NCBI RefSeq assembly: GCF_000226095.1
Contig: NC_016472.1
Span: forward strand, 6,448,001-6,512,000
Length of the DNA: 64,000 nucleotides
Direction of reading: 5' to 3'
Source: Thermothelomyces thermophilus ATCC 42464
Taxonomy: Eukaryota; Ascomycota; Sordariomycetes; Sordariales; Chaetomiaceae
A program made the translations under genes and the position numbers. Positions 10,593 to 21,838 of this stretch are shown here, piece after piece (positions within the stretch are counted from its first letter, which is position 1; each line of letters opens with the position of its first letter). The notes under the pieces were generated by a model. It had not been told where the DNA came from. It was given only the letters and a program-made list of their open reading frames with translations, and ran no database searches.

Positions 10593-12866
10593 ATGTTGGA
10601 CGCCTTCGAGATTATCAATACTTCGGGGGTTGTACTCTGGTCCAGGAGCTATGCGCCTGTTAGCCCCTCGGTGGTCAACAACTTCATCTCGGATGTCTTC
10701 ATCGAGGAGAAGAGTACAGTCGCTGGCGCAAAGGACGGCGCATCGGCGGCCTCTAACCCACCGTACAAGCACGACCAGCACAGCTTGCGATGGACCTTCA
10801 ACAAGGAACTCGGTATCATTTTTGTCGTAAGTGACGGCCTGTCGGAGGGGGGATATCAAATTGCCTGCTCTTCGCCCCTAACACCGGTGAAAGGCCGTCT
10901 ACCGCTCTCTCCTGCACCTGCCCTGGGTCGATAAGCTTGTCGACAACATTAAAGCCATCTTCGTGAGTCTCTACGACGACCAGCTCAAGAAGCCGAATAC
11001 CACAATTGTCCAGTGCGTCAAGTTCGACGAGTACTTCGACCAGCAGCTCCGAGAGCTCGAACAAGCGGGAAACAAGTCAGACGCGCGCGCGTACGGTGAT
11101 GAGACGGTTTCAGGGAGTATAAAGGATGAACCTCCTCTGCCATCCGCTCTTTCGAACCATGCCAAGGCCCAGAACAAGTCGTCGGCCGAGTCCAGCCCGG
11201 TTCCGACGCCCAATGTCTCGCGCCCGTCGACTCCCAGTGCAAGCCACTTGCTAGTGGCCAAGCCTGGCCCAGGGGCCAAAATGTCGAGACGAGCCAGGAA
11301 GATGCAGAATAATAACCCGGTACCGCCCTCTTCAGGGGACGAAGCCACGGGGCGAAAGGGCAAGCCGGCCAAAGCTGCCAAGCGCGGGAGGAAGTGGGAT
11401 GCCGACGGGTTGGCGGACGAGACCGACGATGTCCAACTCGACTACTCAGTCCACGCATCTACGACCGACAATGAAGCTGTTGCTGGCGGGAGGCCCGGTG
11501 CCGTCGAGGAGGTGGATGCTTCTACCTGGGGATCAAGGACAAAGGGGAAGTTCGTACTCAGGGACTTGGGCGATGAGGTGCATTCAATCCTGGCAGATGC
11601 CGAGGCTAAGAACAAGGCGGCAACCGAGACGGAAGCATCCACCGGCCTTGTCGGGTCGAGTCTAAGCGCTATCGGAGGACTCTTCAGGAACGTCGTTGGT
11701 GGCAAGACGTTGACGAAGCAGGATCTCGAGAAGGCCATGAAGGGGATGGAGGAGCATCTGCTCAAGAAGAATGTTGCACGCGAGGCCGCCGTGAGGTTAT
11801 GCGAGGGCGTGGAGAAAGAACTCATCGGCGTCAAGACCGGAAGCTTTGAGAGTATGCTTTTTCTTCTTCTTCTTCTTCTTCTTCTTCTTCTTCTTCTCCT
11901 CCTCCTCCTCCTCCTCCTCCTCCTCCTCCTCCTCCTCCTCCTCCTCCTCCTCCTCCTCCTCCTCCTCCTCCTCCTCCTCCTCCTCCTCCTCCTCCTCCTG
12001 CTCCTTGAACCCCGCCGCTAACATCAAGACCAGGCATCAACTCTAGGATACGAAAGGCCATGGAAGCCTCGCTCACCAAGATGCTTACCCCCACCTCTTC
12101 CCTCGATCTTCTTCGCGAAATCGACTCGGTCACGTCCCCGCCCGCCACTTCGCTTCGCAAAGCCCGCCCTTACGTCATGTCCATTGTCGGCGTGAACGGC
12201 GTTGGCAAGTCCACCAACCTCTCCAAGATCTGCTTTTTCCTCCTGCAGAACCAGTACAAGGTGCTCATCGCCGCCGGCGACACATTCCGCTCCGGCGCGG
12301 TCGAGCAGTTAGCTGTGCACGTGCGCAACCTGAAAGAGCTAACCGCCCGAGAGGGCGGCAAGGTCGAGTTGTACCAGAAGGGGTACGGCAAGGATGCGGC
12401 AGCCGTGGCCAAGGACGCAGTCGCCTTTGCCGCCCAAGAGGGTTTCGATGTTGTGCTCATCGATACTGCTGGGCGGAGGCATAACGACCAGCGGTTGATG
12501 TCATCGCTGGAAAAGTTTGCCAAGTTCGCGCAGCCGGACAAGATTCTGATGGTTGGCGAGGTATGTTGTTACTTACATCGATGGTGCCTTAGGACTTGCA
12601 GAACATGCTAACGGGCACAGGCACTCGTCGGAACGGACTCGGTTGCGCAGGCGAGAAACTTCAACGCCGCTTTCGGGTCTGGCCGGTCGCTGGACGGCTT
12701 CATCATCTCCAAGTGCGATACCGTCGGGGATATGGTAGGCACTCTGGTTAGCATCGTACATGCCACGAACGTGCCGGTCTTGTTTGTTGGTGTTGGCCAG
12801 CACTATTCGGACTTGAGGAACTTCTCGGTCAAGTGGGCGGTCGAGAAGCTGTTGAGCAGCGCATGA
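10593..12866 (+). CDS. Signal recognition particle receptor subunit alpha
   Basis: Model 10593-10826, 10894-11851, 12034-12560, 12621-12866; 654 residues. Start at MLDAFEI, the conserved N-terminus of SR alpha; the frame is open further upstream but that part does not look conserved. An SRX (longin-like) domain occupies about residues 1-150, a charged linker rich in Lys/Ser/Asp runs to about 340, and the SRP-type GTPase NG domain fills the C-terminus. Seen motifs: P-loop GVNGVGKST (about 450-458), DTAGRR, SKCD in place of the usual TKxD, and the closing GVGQHYSDLRNF. The product docks SRP-ribosome complexes at the ER with SR beta. The second intron (11852-12033, 182 nt) is swollen by a pyrimidine microsatellite. 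Confidence 0.95.
11858..12003. repeat. (TTC)n(CTC)n microsatellite inside SRP101 intron 2
   Basis: About 13 TTC units followed by more than 30 CTC units on the coding strand, a pure pyrimidine tract of roughly 140 bases. It lies between the donor AGTATG (11851-11856) and the branch region GCTAAC (12017-12022). Read through in the upstream frame it encodes almost only leucine and then a stop. Purine-pyrimidine mirror symmetry makes triplex formation plausible. Confidence 0.93.
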
Positions 12867-13243
12867 AGTGGTTGCGGAGGGCTAAGTGGACATGAAGCGC
12901 GTCTAGGGTAGTTTGCACTCGGGATAGTCAACGTCTCCTCCCTGGCTAAGACATGAGCATGTATGCAAAGGTGCAATTTTCTGGGATGCAAAAGGATAGT
13001 TACCCGTGTCTCGGTTCTCAGGGGCAAGGGAAGGAAGGATAAGGGTTAGGGTTGTATATGTGGCTCTTTCCAATTGCTCTCTTTCAAATTGACTGTCACG
13101 TGCTTTCGTGCCTCCCCAGCTGCGTTTCAACCCCGCGAAACGCGCCTCTCCGTATGCTATCACAACTTCGCGTCTCTTTTCCTCCATTGCAGCAGCGACA
13201 CGTCCTTGCTTCACGGCCGCAGCCCCAATGATGGGAGCGGAAT
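12867..13243. promoter_or_regulatory. SRP101 3' end and MEC1 promoter
   Basis: A 377-base spacer between two + strand genes. It contains a telomere-repeat-like box GGGTTAGGGTT at 13043-13053, about 190 bases upstream of the MEC1 start. Otherwise no recognisable element. Confidence 0.55.
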
Positions 13244-16200
13244 ATGGCTTCCGATTTGCATGGAAAACCGGCCCGTTCCGGTGACTATCAACAGCAGCAA
13301 CAACCACAGCAGCAACATAATTTTGCCGATCTCAGCGATGGACCGCCGCCCTCAACTCTCGCTGCCCAACTCGTCCAAAACATCTCCACCTCGGCCTCCA
13401 AGTCCTCGCGGCCGGACGAGACGGCTGAATTGAAGCACATTTTTGCAACCATCGAGAAGGTAAAAAACGACCCGGGCTGCCTCACGACCCACGACGACCG
13501 CGTCGAGCATAACCACCTGCTTGTCTACGTTTGCGGCGGCGTTTTCCTCGAGGGCCTCAAGCCGGATGACGCTTTTGCGGACCGTGAGCGGCTCCGGACG
13601 GATGCGCTCAAGGCGATCAATTTCCTGAGGGTCACAATCAAGGAGACGCCGACGGTGCTGAAGCGAACTACCAACGGCAATACTTTCTTGAGGAGGGGCA
13701 AGGAGCCTCTTTGGGCGTGGATCCTGCCGAGGCTGCTGCGCTTGCTGGGACACAGGCGGTGTCTGGGGATATCCCGAGATGTTGAGGAGTTGTGCCGTTA
13801 TGTGCTGCTCCTTGCTGCGGAACAGCCGGGTTTGTGGGATCTGGGAAGGAGCCTGATGGGGTACTTTCAAGCGAACCTCAGTGGTGAGTCCATTGGTCTT
13901 TTGTGTGCAAATACGTGGCTCTGACATGTCACTCTCTCCAGCGGTCATCGCAAGGTTCAAGCAGACATTGCCGGGTTCGAGCGAGAGCACGATCGAGATC
14001 AGGCTACCTCCGAGAGCTCTCCTCGACGCCCTGCCTGATGGCGCGGCTCGCGGATGCACCTACACCCTTCGAGATGCCGAACATCTTCTCCGACACGCTC
14101 TAAGCATTCTAGTAGTAATCAAGGGCGTAGTAGTGCAAGAGCCAGGATCGCAAGCTTCGCTGCTCTACGGTCAAGATACCGTCTGGTTCTTGGACGCTTT
14201 GCAGACACTCGGTGCGATCCTCATCAACTGGCCGACGCCGCTAGGTGTCAGTCTAGCTCCAGTGCTTCAGGCATCAATAGATGTGGTTGAAGCTTACAGA
14301 CTCTCCCGCAGTCCTGACTCGGCACTCTACCACAAAGGATGCGCTACGTTGAGTTTGGTCTGCGCTAAATTCTTACGCAACCCTTCTGCGCTACTCGCCG
14401 AAGATGACGATGGCGTCTCTCTTCGACGAACTCTCTGCTTTGCGTTGATCCACCTCGCCAGCGCTTTGGCGGATCATGCGCCCACATCGCGACTCATCAC
14501 CTCCGGGTTGCTTCCTCTTGCTCACCGTCTCATCTCCGAGAATCCGGTGATCGGAACGGGCACTGATGTCTGGGTACGGTTTCCGTGTCTCTCTCAATGT
14601 TTCTTTGCTAATGTTACGTAGCGAGCCGTTCAGCTCCTCACCGAGACAACGACCACCTCCCCACCAGAAGGCTCTGGAATCGAAATCGACCCCGGTAATT
14701 TCGTGGACAGCGAGCTCCGCTCTCAGGTGCAGAGCATGGTTCTTCGGCAAGGGAACGACCGAGTTAGGGGTCCCATTGCAAAGCGCAGAAAGGTTGATGA
14801 TGGCGATGAGTGCAGAAAGGTTGATGATGGCGAGTCATCGCCATTGCTCGAGCTCAAAGGCCAACTCTGTCGTCTGGTCAAAGCTGATTCTAACAGCCCG
14901 TTGGATGCCTTGGAGACTCATATACTGTTTGTTTCCCCTGCCTTTCTGCTGAGCTTCAGCTGACCGGGGAACAGGGAACAACTCCCTCTCATGGATGGAG
15001 AGGACCAATGTCAGCTCATTGACCTTGTCTCTCGTACCGCGTGCGCTGCCGACAACACCTTAAAGCTTGTGAGAAGCAAACAGTCTCCGATGGCTGGCTA
15101 TCTGTGCTCCTTTTGCTCTGAGACAAACCCGGACGTTTTCCCTGTTGCTCCTCGATGCGAACAACTTGCTGATATGGGAATATCTACCTTCAGCAAGATC
15201 ATCAAGCTTCCGAAGTTCCTAGAATCCAGGCGGCTTCGAGTGCTAGCTATGATTGCTCTCCGACGTTTAGCAAAACACTCTACAACTAGCGAGTTTTGGG
15301 ACCTGGAAAAATCTGGCCCAGGGCAATGGTGCCTTCAGTCGTTGCAAAGTTCCATCCGAGAACTCCGCATCGCCGCTGGGCGCACCCTCTCTGTTTTCAT
15401 ATCGGAGCCACCCATCCCCGGCTTCGACTGGGCAGTCCTGTCACGGAACCGGGCCAACGCGTTGGGTTTTCTCAAGTCAGTTTCCGAAAAGGGTGCAGCG
15501 AATCTGAACGAGACCTGCATTATGGCTTGGGCCCAGGTCGGGAAAGCTGTGTCTGTTGACGGACTCAACCTGGCTGTCATCAAACTGGTGGAGTACCTGG
15601 GGCACCGCAACATGATAGTGTCTGGCCTCGCCTTCAGCGAGATTTTGAACCTCGCCGAGTCCCGGGGGGAGACACCGGCACAGCTCTTTGAACCCTTCTG
15701 GGGAAACCTGGCGTTCTCCGTTGTCAAAGACCTGGTGACGAAGCCGCAGACGGCGCAGTTGGTTGCCGATCTAATGCAGATAAGCGTCTCGGACCTCTTG
15801 CGCATGCTGCAGAAGCATGCCTTGCCCTGGTTGGTCCTGACCAAGAAACGCGAGGTGATCCAAAAAATTGCCGAAGCACGCGGCGATAAAGAAATCTGGG
15901 AGACATGTATGGACGCCAACAACTTGCCGTCTATCCTGGCGCTTCTTCTCATTCAGGATGCTCCTGACATCGCTGCTCATACCATGTCCCTGCTTGGCCA
16001 CATCTCTCCTCGCGTGAACAGCTTCGAGTTGGCCGAGCTATTGCGGACAGATCCCCTCCCAATCGCCCTGGAACTCTTCAAGGCTGCTGCTGATGCGAGT
16101 GAGGCACGCAAGGCGCGGGTAGGTCCGATCCGGTATGGCCGAGATATTAAGGAGACTAACAGCACCCAGGTCCGAGAAGCGCTTACTACAATAGCTCTGC

Positions 16201-19200
16201 TCTTAGCGGATCAAAAAGACAAAGACAAGAAAAAGAAATCTCAGGTCGTCGGGCGCTACCTTCAGCAACACGCCCTCGGCCTGACCGCTCGGCTCAGCGA
16301 GGTTATCAACGACCCCTGGTTGATGCACCCTCCAGTCTCCGAACAACGAAGATGCCTTGGGGCCATGGAAGAGATGATACGAGTCTGCAACTCTTTTGTG
16401 TGCATTGCTCGCCCACAGATATCGGCTTGCCTCATCTCTGCGCTCGCATCTGACGAGTTGCGTTCGGCGGCCTTCTCTTGCTGGGAAGTGATGCTCACTC
16501 ACATGGAGGAGGCGGATGTCGAGGCGCTGATTGAAACGACATTTTTTATCATTGGCTATTATTGGAAGCTGTTCGACAGTTCGACCAAGAAGAAAGCCGA
16601 ACTTCTGATCCTGAACCTTCTCAAAGACCACAGAGAATTGCTGGCTCACCACGCTCATTATCTGCCTTCGCTCGGCAACGTTGATGAGCTTGTCGAAATA
16701 CGCCAGGCATTGGACAGACTTAAAGAACCCTTAGACAATAGGGAAGCCTTTGCTGTGTTCGCCAAGCGAATAAGCCATGAAATCCCCGGTGTGGTGGAGC
16801 AAGCGCTGGTAGAATTGTGTGCGTTCCTCGACAGGCACCAAGGCTACCTCCAGACGTCGGCTGTCAGCGAGCAGCCAGACTCGGTCATTGCGATACTGAT
16901 ACGCTCGCTTCTCGACTGCTCCGCCAAGTACAACGGCTGGCATGTCGAGATCGGCCGGTTTTGTGCCCAAGCGATTGGCCTCATCGGCTGCCTGGACTCG
17001 AACCGCTTGGAGACGGAACGCGAGCAGAAACAATTCGTTGTGACCCACAACTTTGAGGACGCCGGCGAAACCACTGATTTCGTGGCATTTATGCTCGAGA
17101 ATGTACTCGTCAAAGCCTTTCTGTCAACTACCGACACCAAGTTCCAAGGCTTCCTCTCCTACGCGATGCAGGAGCTCTTGGGATCGACCGGCTTCAGAGA
17201 TTCGTGCGCCGATCGTGGGCAGGGATCCAGCGAGACAATCTACAGGAAATGGCTGGCCTTCTCGGAAAAAACGCGAGAAGTGTTGACGCCCTTTCTATCT
17301 TCGAGATTTGTTGTTGCGCCCATGCCTCGGCAGGCGACGGAGTACCCCGTCTTCAAGCCTCGGAAGTCGTACGCGGTTTGGCTTAGGGCTCTTGTTCTTG
17401 ACCTTCTTCGCAACGGCCAGAATCTCTTCAGCCAGACGGTTTTTGAACCGCTCTGCCGGCTGATCAAGGTTAAGGACCTTACAGTCACGGAGTTTTTACT
17501 GCCGTATGTTGTCCTACATGTCATTGTCGGGCAGGAGGAGAAGGACGAGTTTAGGAAGAAGATTTCTGCCGAGCTGGCGGCCGTGCTGGAGTACCAGCCC
17601 CCGGAGACTGCGTCCTACGTGGAAAAGGAAGAGACGAAGATGTTTTACCAGGTAATTGTTCGCGAATTTTCTTTAGGAATCTTTGCTGACTCCTGTTAGG
17701 CAGTCTTTCGCATCCTCGACTATTGCATGAGGTGGAAGCAGGTCAAACAGTCCCAACCCGGGCTTACGGAAAAAGGCCAAACCTGGATCAAATGGGTCGA
17801 TGAAGTCATTGGTTCTCTCGATCCGGAGCTTATCTCTCAGCGAGCTGTGGATTGCAACGAATATGCTCGAGCACTCTTCTTCTTGGAGCCACACTTTGAG
17901 AACCGAGAGAAAAAGGCTGGAAAGGAAGAAAACGACCGCATATTGCAGTCTCTGCAGGACATCTACACACAGATTGACGACCCGGATGGTCTTGACGGCG
18001 TGTCGGCACGCTTGCAGCACATCACCCTGGGCCAACAAGCCCTCAATCATCGCAAAGCCGGACGCTGGACGGCAGCACAGACTTGGTACGAGATCCGACT
18101 GGCGGAATCTCCCGACGATGCAGATATTCAATTGGATCTCCTCACATGCCTCAAGGAGTCTGGACAACACGGTAAGCCCCTCCGGTGGGCATAAGACCTC
18201 CTTCTGTTACTGACTCCCGCGCCCGCAGATGTCTTGCTCAACTACGTCGAAGGCATGGCCGCAAACGCAAACACGGTGAACAGAATCGCACCGTTTGCTG
18301 TCGAAGCTTCGTGGGCAACGGGCAGATGGCAAACGCTCGAGAAATATCTTCGACTGTATAATGCTGGGGATGTCTCCGAGGTGTTCAACCTTGGCGTCGG
18401 ACAAGCTCTGCTTTGTCTCAAGGATGGAAATGTGGATAAGTTCAAAGAGCACATCCAGATGCTTCGAGACAAGGTATCGGGTTCATTAACGTACTCGACT
18501 ACCTCCTCACTGCGAGCTAGCCACGACGCCATGCTCAAGTGCCACGTCCTGGGCGATCTGGAGTTGATTGCCAGTGACAAGTTCAAAGGGGATGGGGACC
18601 GGCAAAGTGTTCTTCTGGCGCTCGAGCGGCGGCTTGAAGTTCTCGGAGCTTATGTGAGTGACAAGCAGTATCTCCTTGGGATCAGGAGAGCAGCGATGGA
18701 GTTGATGAGGTACGTGAAACAACCTCCCCTGAAGCACCAGCGTCTGCTAACGTTCTCAGACCCAGATTCACAAACGAGGATATTTCCTCCCAGTGGTTGT
18801 CCAGTGCGCGTTTGGCAAGGAAATATGGGTCCATGCATCAGTCCTTCAACGCGGTGCTACATGCTCAGCAGCTTGGAGACGGCTCCGCCATCATCGAGAA
18901 CGCCAGGTTACTGTACAAGGACGGCCATCACCGCAAAGCAATTCAGATCTTGCAGCTTGCCATCTCGACCAACTCTTTCATCAACGACAGCTCCACCAGT
19001 GTCATTAGTGTCCCGCCGACGTCTAGCAAGGGACCGGAGGCACAACGCAGCCTCTTGACAGCAAGGGCTTACCTTCTCCTGGCGAAATGGCTGGACTCTA
19101 CGGGCCAGACACATGCCAGCGCTCTTCGCTCACAATACCAGCAAGCGGCGAAGACTCACCCTCAGTGGGAGAAGGGGCATTATTACCTCGGCCGCCACTA

Positions 19201-20998
19201 CAAAAAAGTCTTGGAGTCGGAGAAGGCTCTCACGCCGGACGATCAGACAGACGAGTACTTGACCGGCGAGACCGCCAAGCTGGTCATCGAGAACTATCTC
19301 CGCTCGCTCAGTTTTGGGACGAAGTATCTCTCTCAGACCTTGCCACGCATCCTTACTCTGTTTCTCGAGTTGGGCAGCCAAGTCGACAAGGCTCCTGATG
19401 GCAAAATCTCACTGTCTCAGGAGTTGCGAGACCGCAGGAAGATCATTCTCCAGGAGTTGTCCAAGCAGTTTCAAAAGCACATCACGCGCTTACCAGCGTA
19501 CATATTTTACACTTCTTTGCCACAGATTGTGGCAAGGATAGCGCACCCACACCCCGAGGTGTTCAGGGTTTTGGAGCAGATGATCCTCAAAGTGGTCGAG
19601 AACCATCCTCGACAAGCGCTATGGAGCCTCTTCCCGCTCATGGCGGCGAACCAAGCCGGTGAGCGGCGGGCCAGGAGCTTCCATATCTTGAAAGCTGTCC
19701 GTAGTATCAACGCGAAGGGCGACGGCTTCTCCGAAGGTTTGGGGGTGCTACTCAGAAAAGGCGAGAAGCTGGCCGAGCAGCTATTGATCGCTGCCACCAA
19801 TGGATCCTTCCCGAATAACAAGACGAGCACGGCAAGCATCACGAAAGATCTCAACTTCAACCACAAGTGCACGCCTTGTCCACTTGTGCTGCCGATTGAG
19901 GCTTGTTTAACAGCTACGCTGCCGACTCTAACGGACAATGTTCGAAAACACAAGCCATTTTCGCGCGACGTCATCACCATTGATTCGTTTCTGGACCACG
20001 TCCTGGTCCTCGGCTCACTGGCGAAGCCGCGCAAGCTCACCGCGCGCGGATCGGACGGCAAGCTCTACGGCTTGCTGGTCAAACCGAAAGATGACCTCCG
20101 CACTGACCAGCGGCTGATGGAGTTTAACACCCTCATCAACCGCTCCCTCAAGCGCGACGCTGAATCCAGCCGCAGACAGCTCTACATCCGGACCTACGCC
20201 GTCACGCCGCTGAACGAAAGGGTTGGCATCATCGAGTGGGTCGACGGCCTCAAAACGCTGCGAGAAATCGCAACCAAATTATTGACGTCGCGCGGCATCA
20301 AGATTGAATACAACGAGGCCGCTCAAATGATGAACCGGGCCCTCTTGTCGGACGCGAATATCCGCATCTTCACCGAGGACTTACTTGGAATGTACCCGCC
20401 AGTGTTACCCGAATGGTTCATTGCGCAGTTCCCAAATCCGTCGGCGTGGTTCGCCGCCCGACTCAAATTTACGCGCTCCTGCGCAGTCATGTCCATGGTT
20501 GGCACCATCCTCGGGCTGGGCGACAGACACGCCGAAAACCTGCTGCTCGAGGAGGGCAATGGTGGCATCCTCCACGTTGACTTCAACTGCCTGTTCGAAA
20601 AAGGGCTTCACTTGGCCCAGCCGGAGCGCGTGCCGTTCCGGCTGACGCACAACATGGAGACAGCGATGGGCATCTACCGCTACGAGGGCCCCTTCAGGCA
20701 CTGCAGCGAGGTAACGCTGCGGATCCTGCGGCAGCAGGAGGAGACGCTCATGACCATCCTCGAGGCCTTCATCTACGATCCCACGCTGGACTTACAGAAC
20801 AGTAAGAAGCGGCCTCAGAAGGGGCCTCCGCTCAACCCGACCCGCGTGGTCGAAACCATCCGGCGCAAGATCAGGGGCCTGTTGCCGGAAGAGAGCATAC
20901 CTCTTGGCGTGGAAGGCCAGGTGGAGGAGTTGATTAAGCAGGCCATCGACCCGAAGAATCTGGCGGCCATGTATATCGGTTGGTTACCTTTCATGTGA
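13244..20998 (+). CDS. ATR/Mec1-type checkpoint kinase (PIKK family)
   Basis: Model 13244-13883, 13942-14573, 14622-14926, 14975-17651, 17700-18171, 18229-18709, 18760-20998; 2481 residues, or 2464 if the in-frame stretch 16119-16169 is spliced. Introns of 48-58 nt. The start is the ATG of MASDLHGKP. The first ~1300 residues are helical-repeat (HEAT-like) sequence with a Gln-rich N-terminus; a FAT region follows, then the PI3K-like kinase with catalytic GLGDRHAEN and the metal-binding HVDFN, and the FATC tail ending GWLPFM. The length and FATC fit ATR (Mec1 of yeast, UvsB of Aspergillus, MUS-9 of Neurospora) rather than ATM or TOR. It would sense RPA-coated single-stranded DNA with an ATRIP partner. 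A putative nuclear signal (AKRRKVDDG) near residue 475 is partly duplicated. Confidence 0.96.
14785..14833 (+). repeat. 27-base-period duplication in MEC1 coding sequence
   Basis: Two identical 22-base copies (14785-14806 and 14812-14833) with a period of 27 bases add nine residues in frame, so RKVDDG appears twice next to a basic KRRK cluster. It looks like a recent slippage duplication in a linker. Confidence 0.9.
16119..16169 (+). other. Probable in-frame intron within MEC1 exon 4
   Basis: This 51-base stretch starts GTAGGT, ends CAG, has ACTAAC about 10 bases before the acceptor, is a multiple of three and has no stop, so it is invisible to frame scanning. Its size equals the other introns of this gene (48-58 nt). 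Splicing joins KAR directly to VREALTT. RNA evidence is required to decide. Confidence 0.65.
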
Positions 20999-21838
20999 TG
21001 AGTTATTTGGGGCCCCCGGGGGGGGGGGGGGGGAGTTATTGCTTGATGATGATGATGGTCGTTCAAGGGAAACGGGCGGCCTCTTCAGAGCATCATTGAA
21101 AGGTCAAGCGCAACATGGGAAATTGGGATTGATTGATTGTATGAATTCATGATGAGAATGAATTTATAGGAAATGAAATGGATTTACGTGCAGGATGTCG
21201 AATTTTGCTGTTGTGATTCACAACAGAGGTCGAAATGAAGAGGAATCCATCGCACTGCAATTAGGCATGTAGTTATAGTATGTAGGCATGTATGTATGTA
21301 TGTAGGCATGTATGTATGTATGTACAGTATTGTATGTATGTACATACATACATGCGCGGTAGTTATATACTGTACTGTATGTATGTACAGTACATATAGG
21401 TATTCACCGCAATGCTTTGGTTTCCTGCAGTGGGCAATCGATCCCCGCCAAATGCGGTAGTGGCAGTGAGGTCAGCGACCCTGGCAGGCTCGTTCATCTA
21501 TCTCTCTCGCATCGCACTTTCCAGTCCCAAAACGAAATTTCAGCTGCTGCCCCCAGTAATGCATTATGATCAAATTTGTTCTCATTGAGGCTTGAAACAC
21601 GTCCCTATTCTCAAGAGAGCGCAGCCGAGATTAAGACGGACCAGCAGAGTAACTAACGCGGCCTCTGTGGCGCGCCGCCACACACGCTTGGCCTTTCCAA
21701 TTGACGCGGCGTCATCCACAAAGCAACGGGTCGAATTCTCTCTGATCTGCAAGCAGCTCCAAACCTATTAGTTTCGACACCGTTTTGTGAGAGGTGCTCG
21801 TTGAGAAAGCCCGATCATCATCAGGTTCTGCGCGCAAA
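20999..21838. other. Intergenic spacer with G run and TGTA repeats
   Basis: Contains 16 consecutive G at 21018-21033 directly after CCCCC, and a TGTA-rich block at 21264-21398. The rest is probably the MEC1 3' end and the promoter of the zinc-finger gene. No gene is supported. Confidence 0.6.
21264..21398. repeat. TGTA/TACA repeat block with palindromes
   Basis: A 20-base unit (TGTAGGCATGTATGTATGTA) occurs twice in tandem at 21281-21320. A perfect 22-base palindrome of TGTATG and CATACA units lies at 21331-21352, and GTACTGTA (21372-21379) pairs with TACAGTAC (21386-21393). The same motif family occurs at 8421 and near 100. Confidence 0.9.

Noticed and set aside
11797-12160. Minus-strand frames with long poly-Glu or poly-Gly runs
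   Set aside because: They are antisense readings of the (TTC)n(CTC)n microsatellite in the SRP101 intron and have no domains beyond the repeat.
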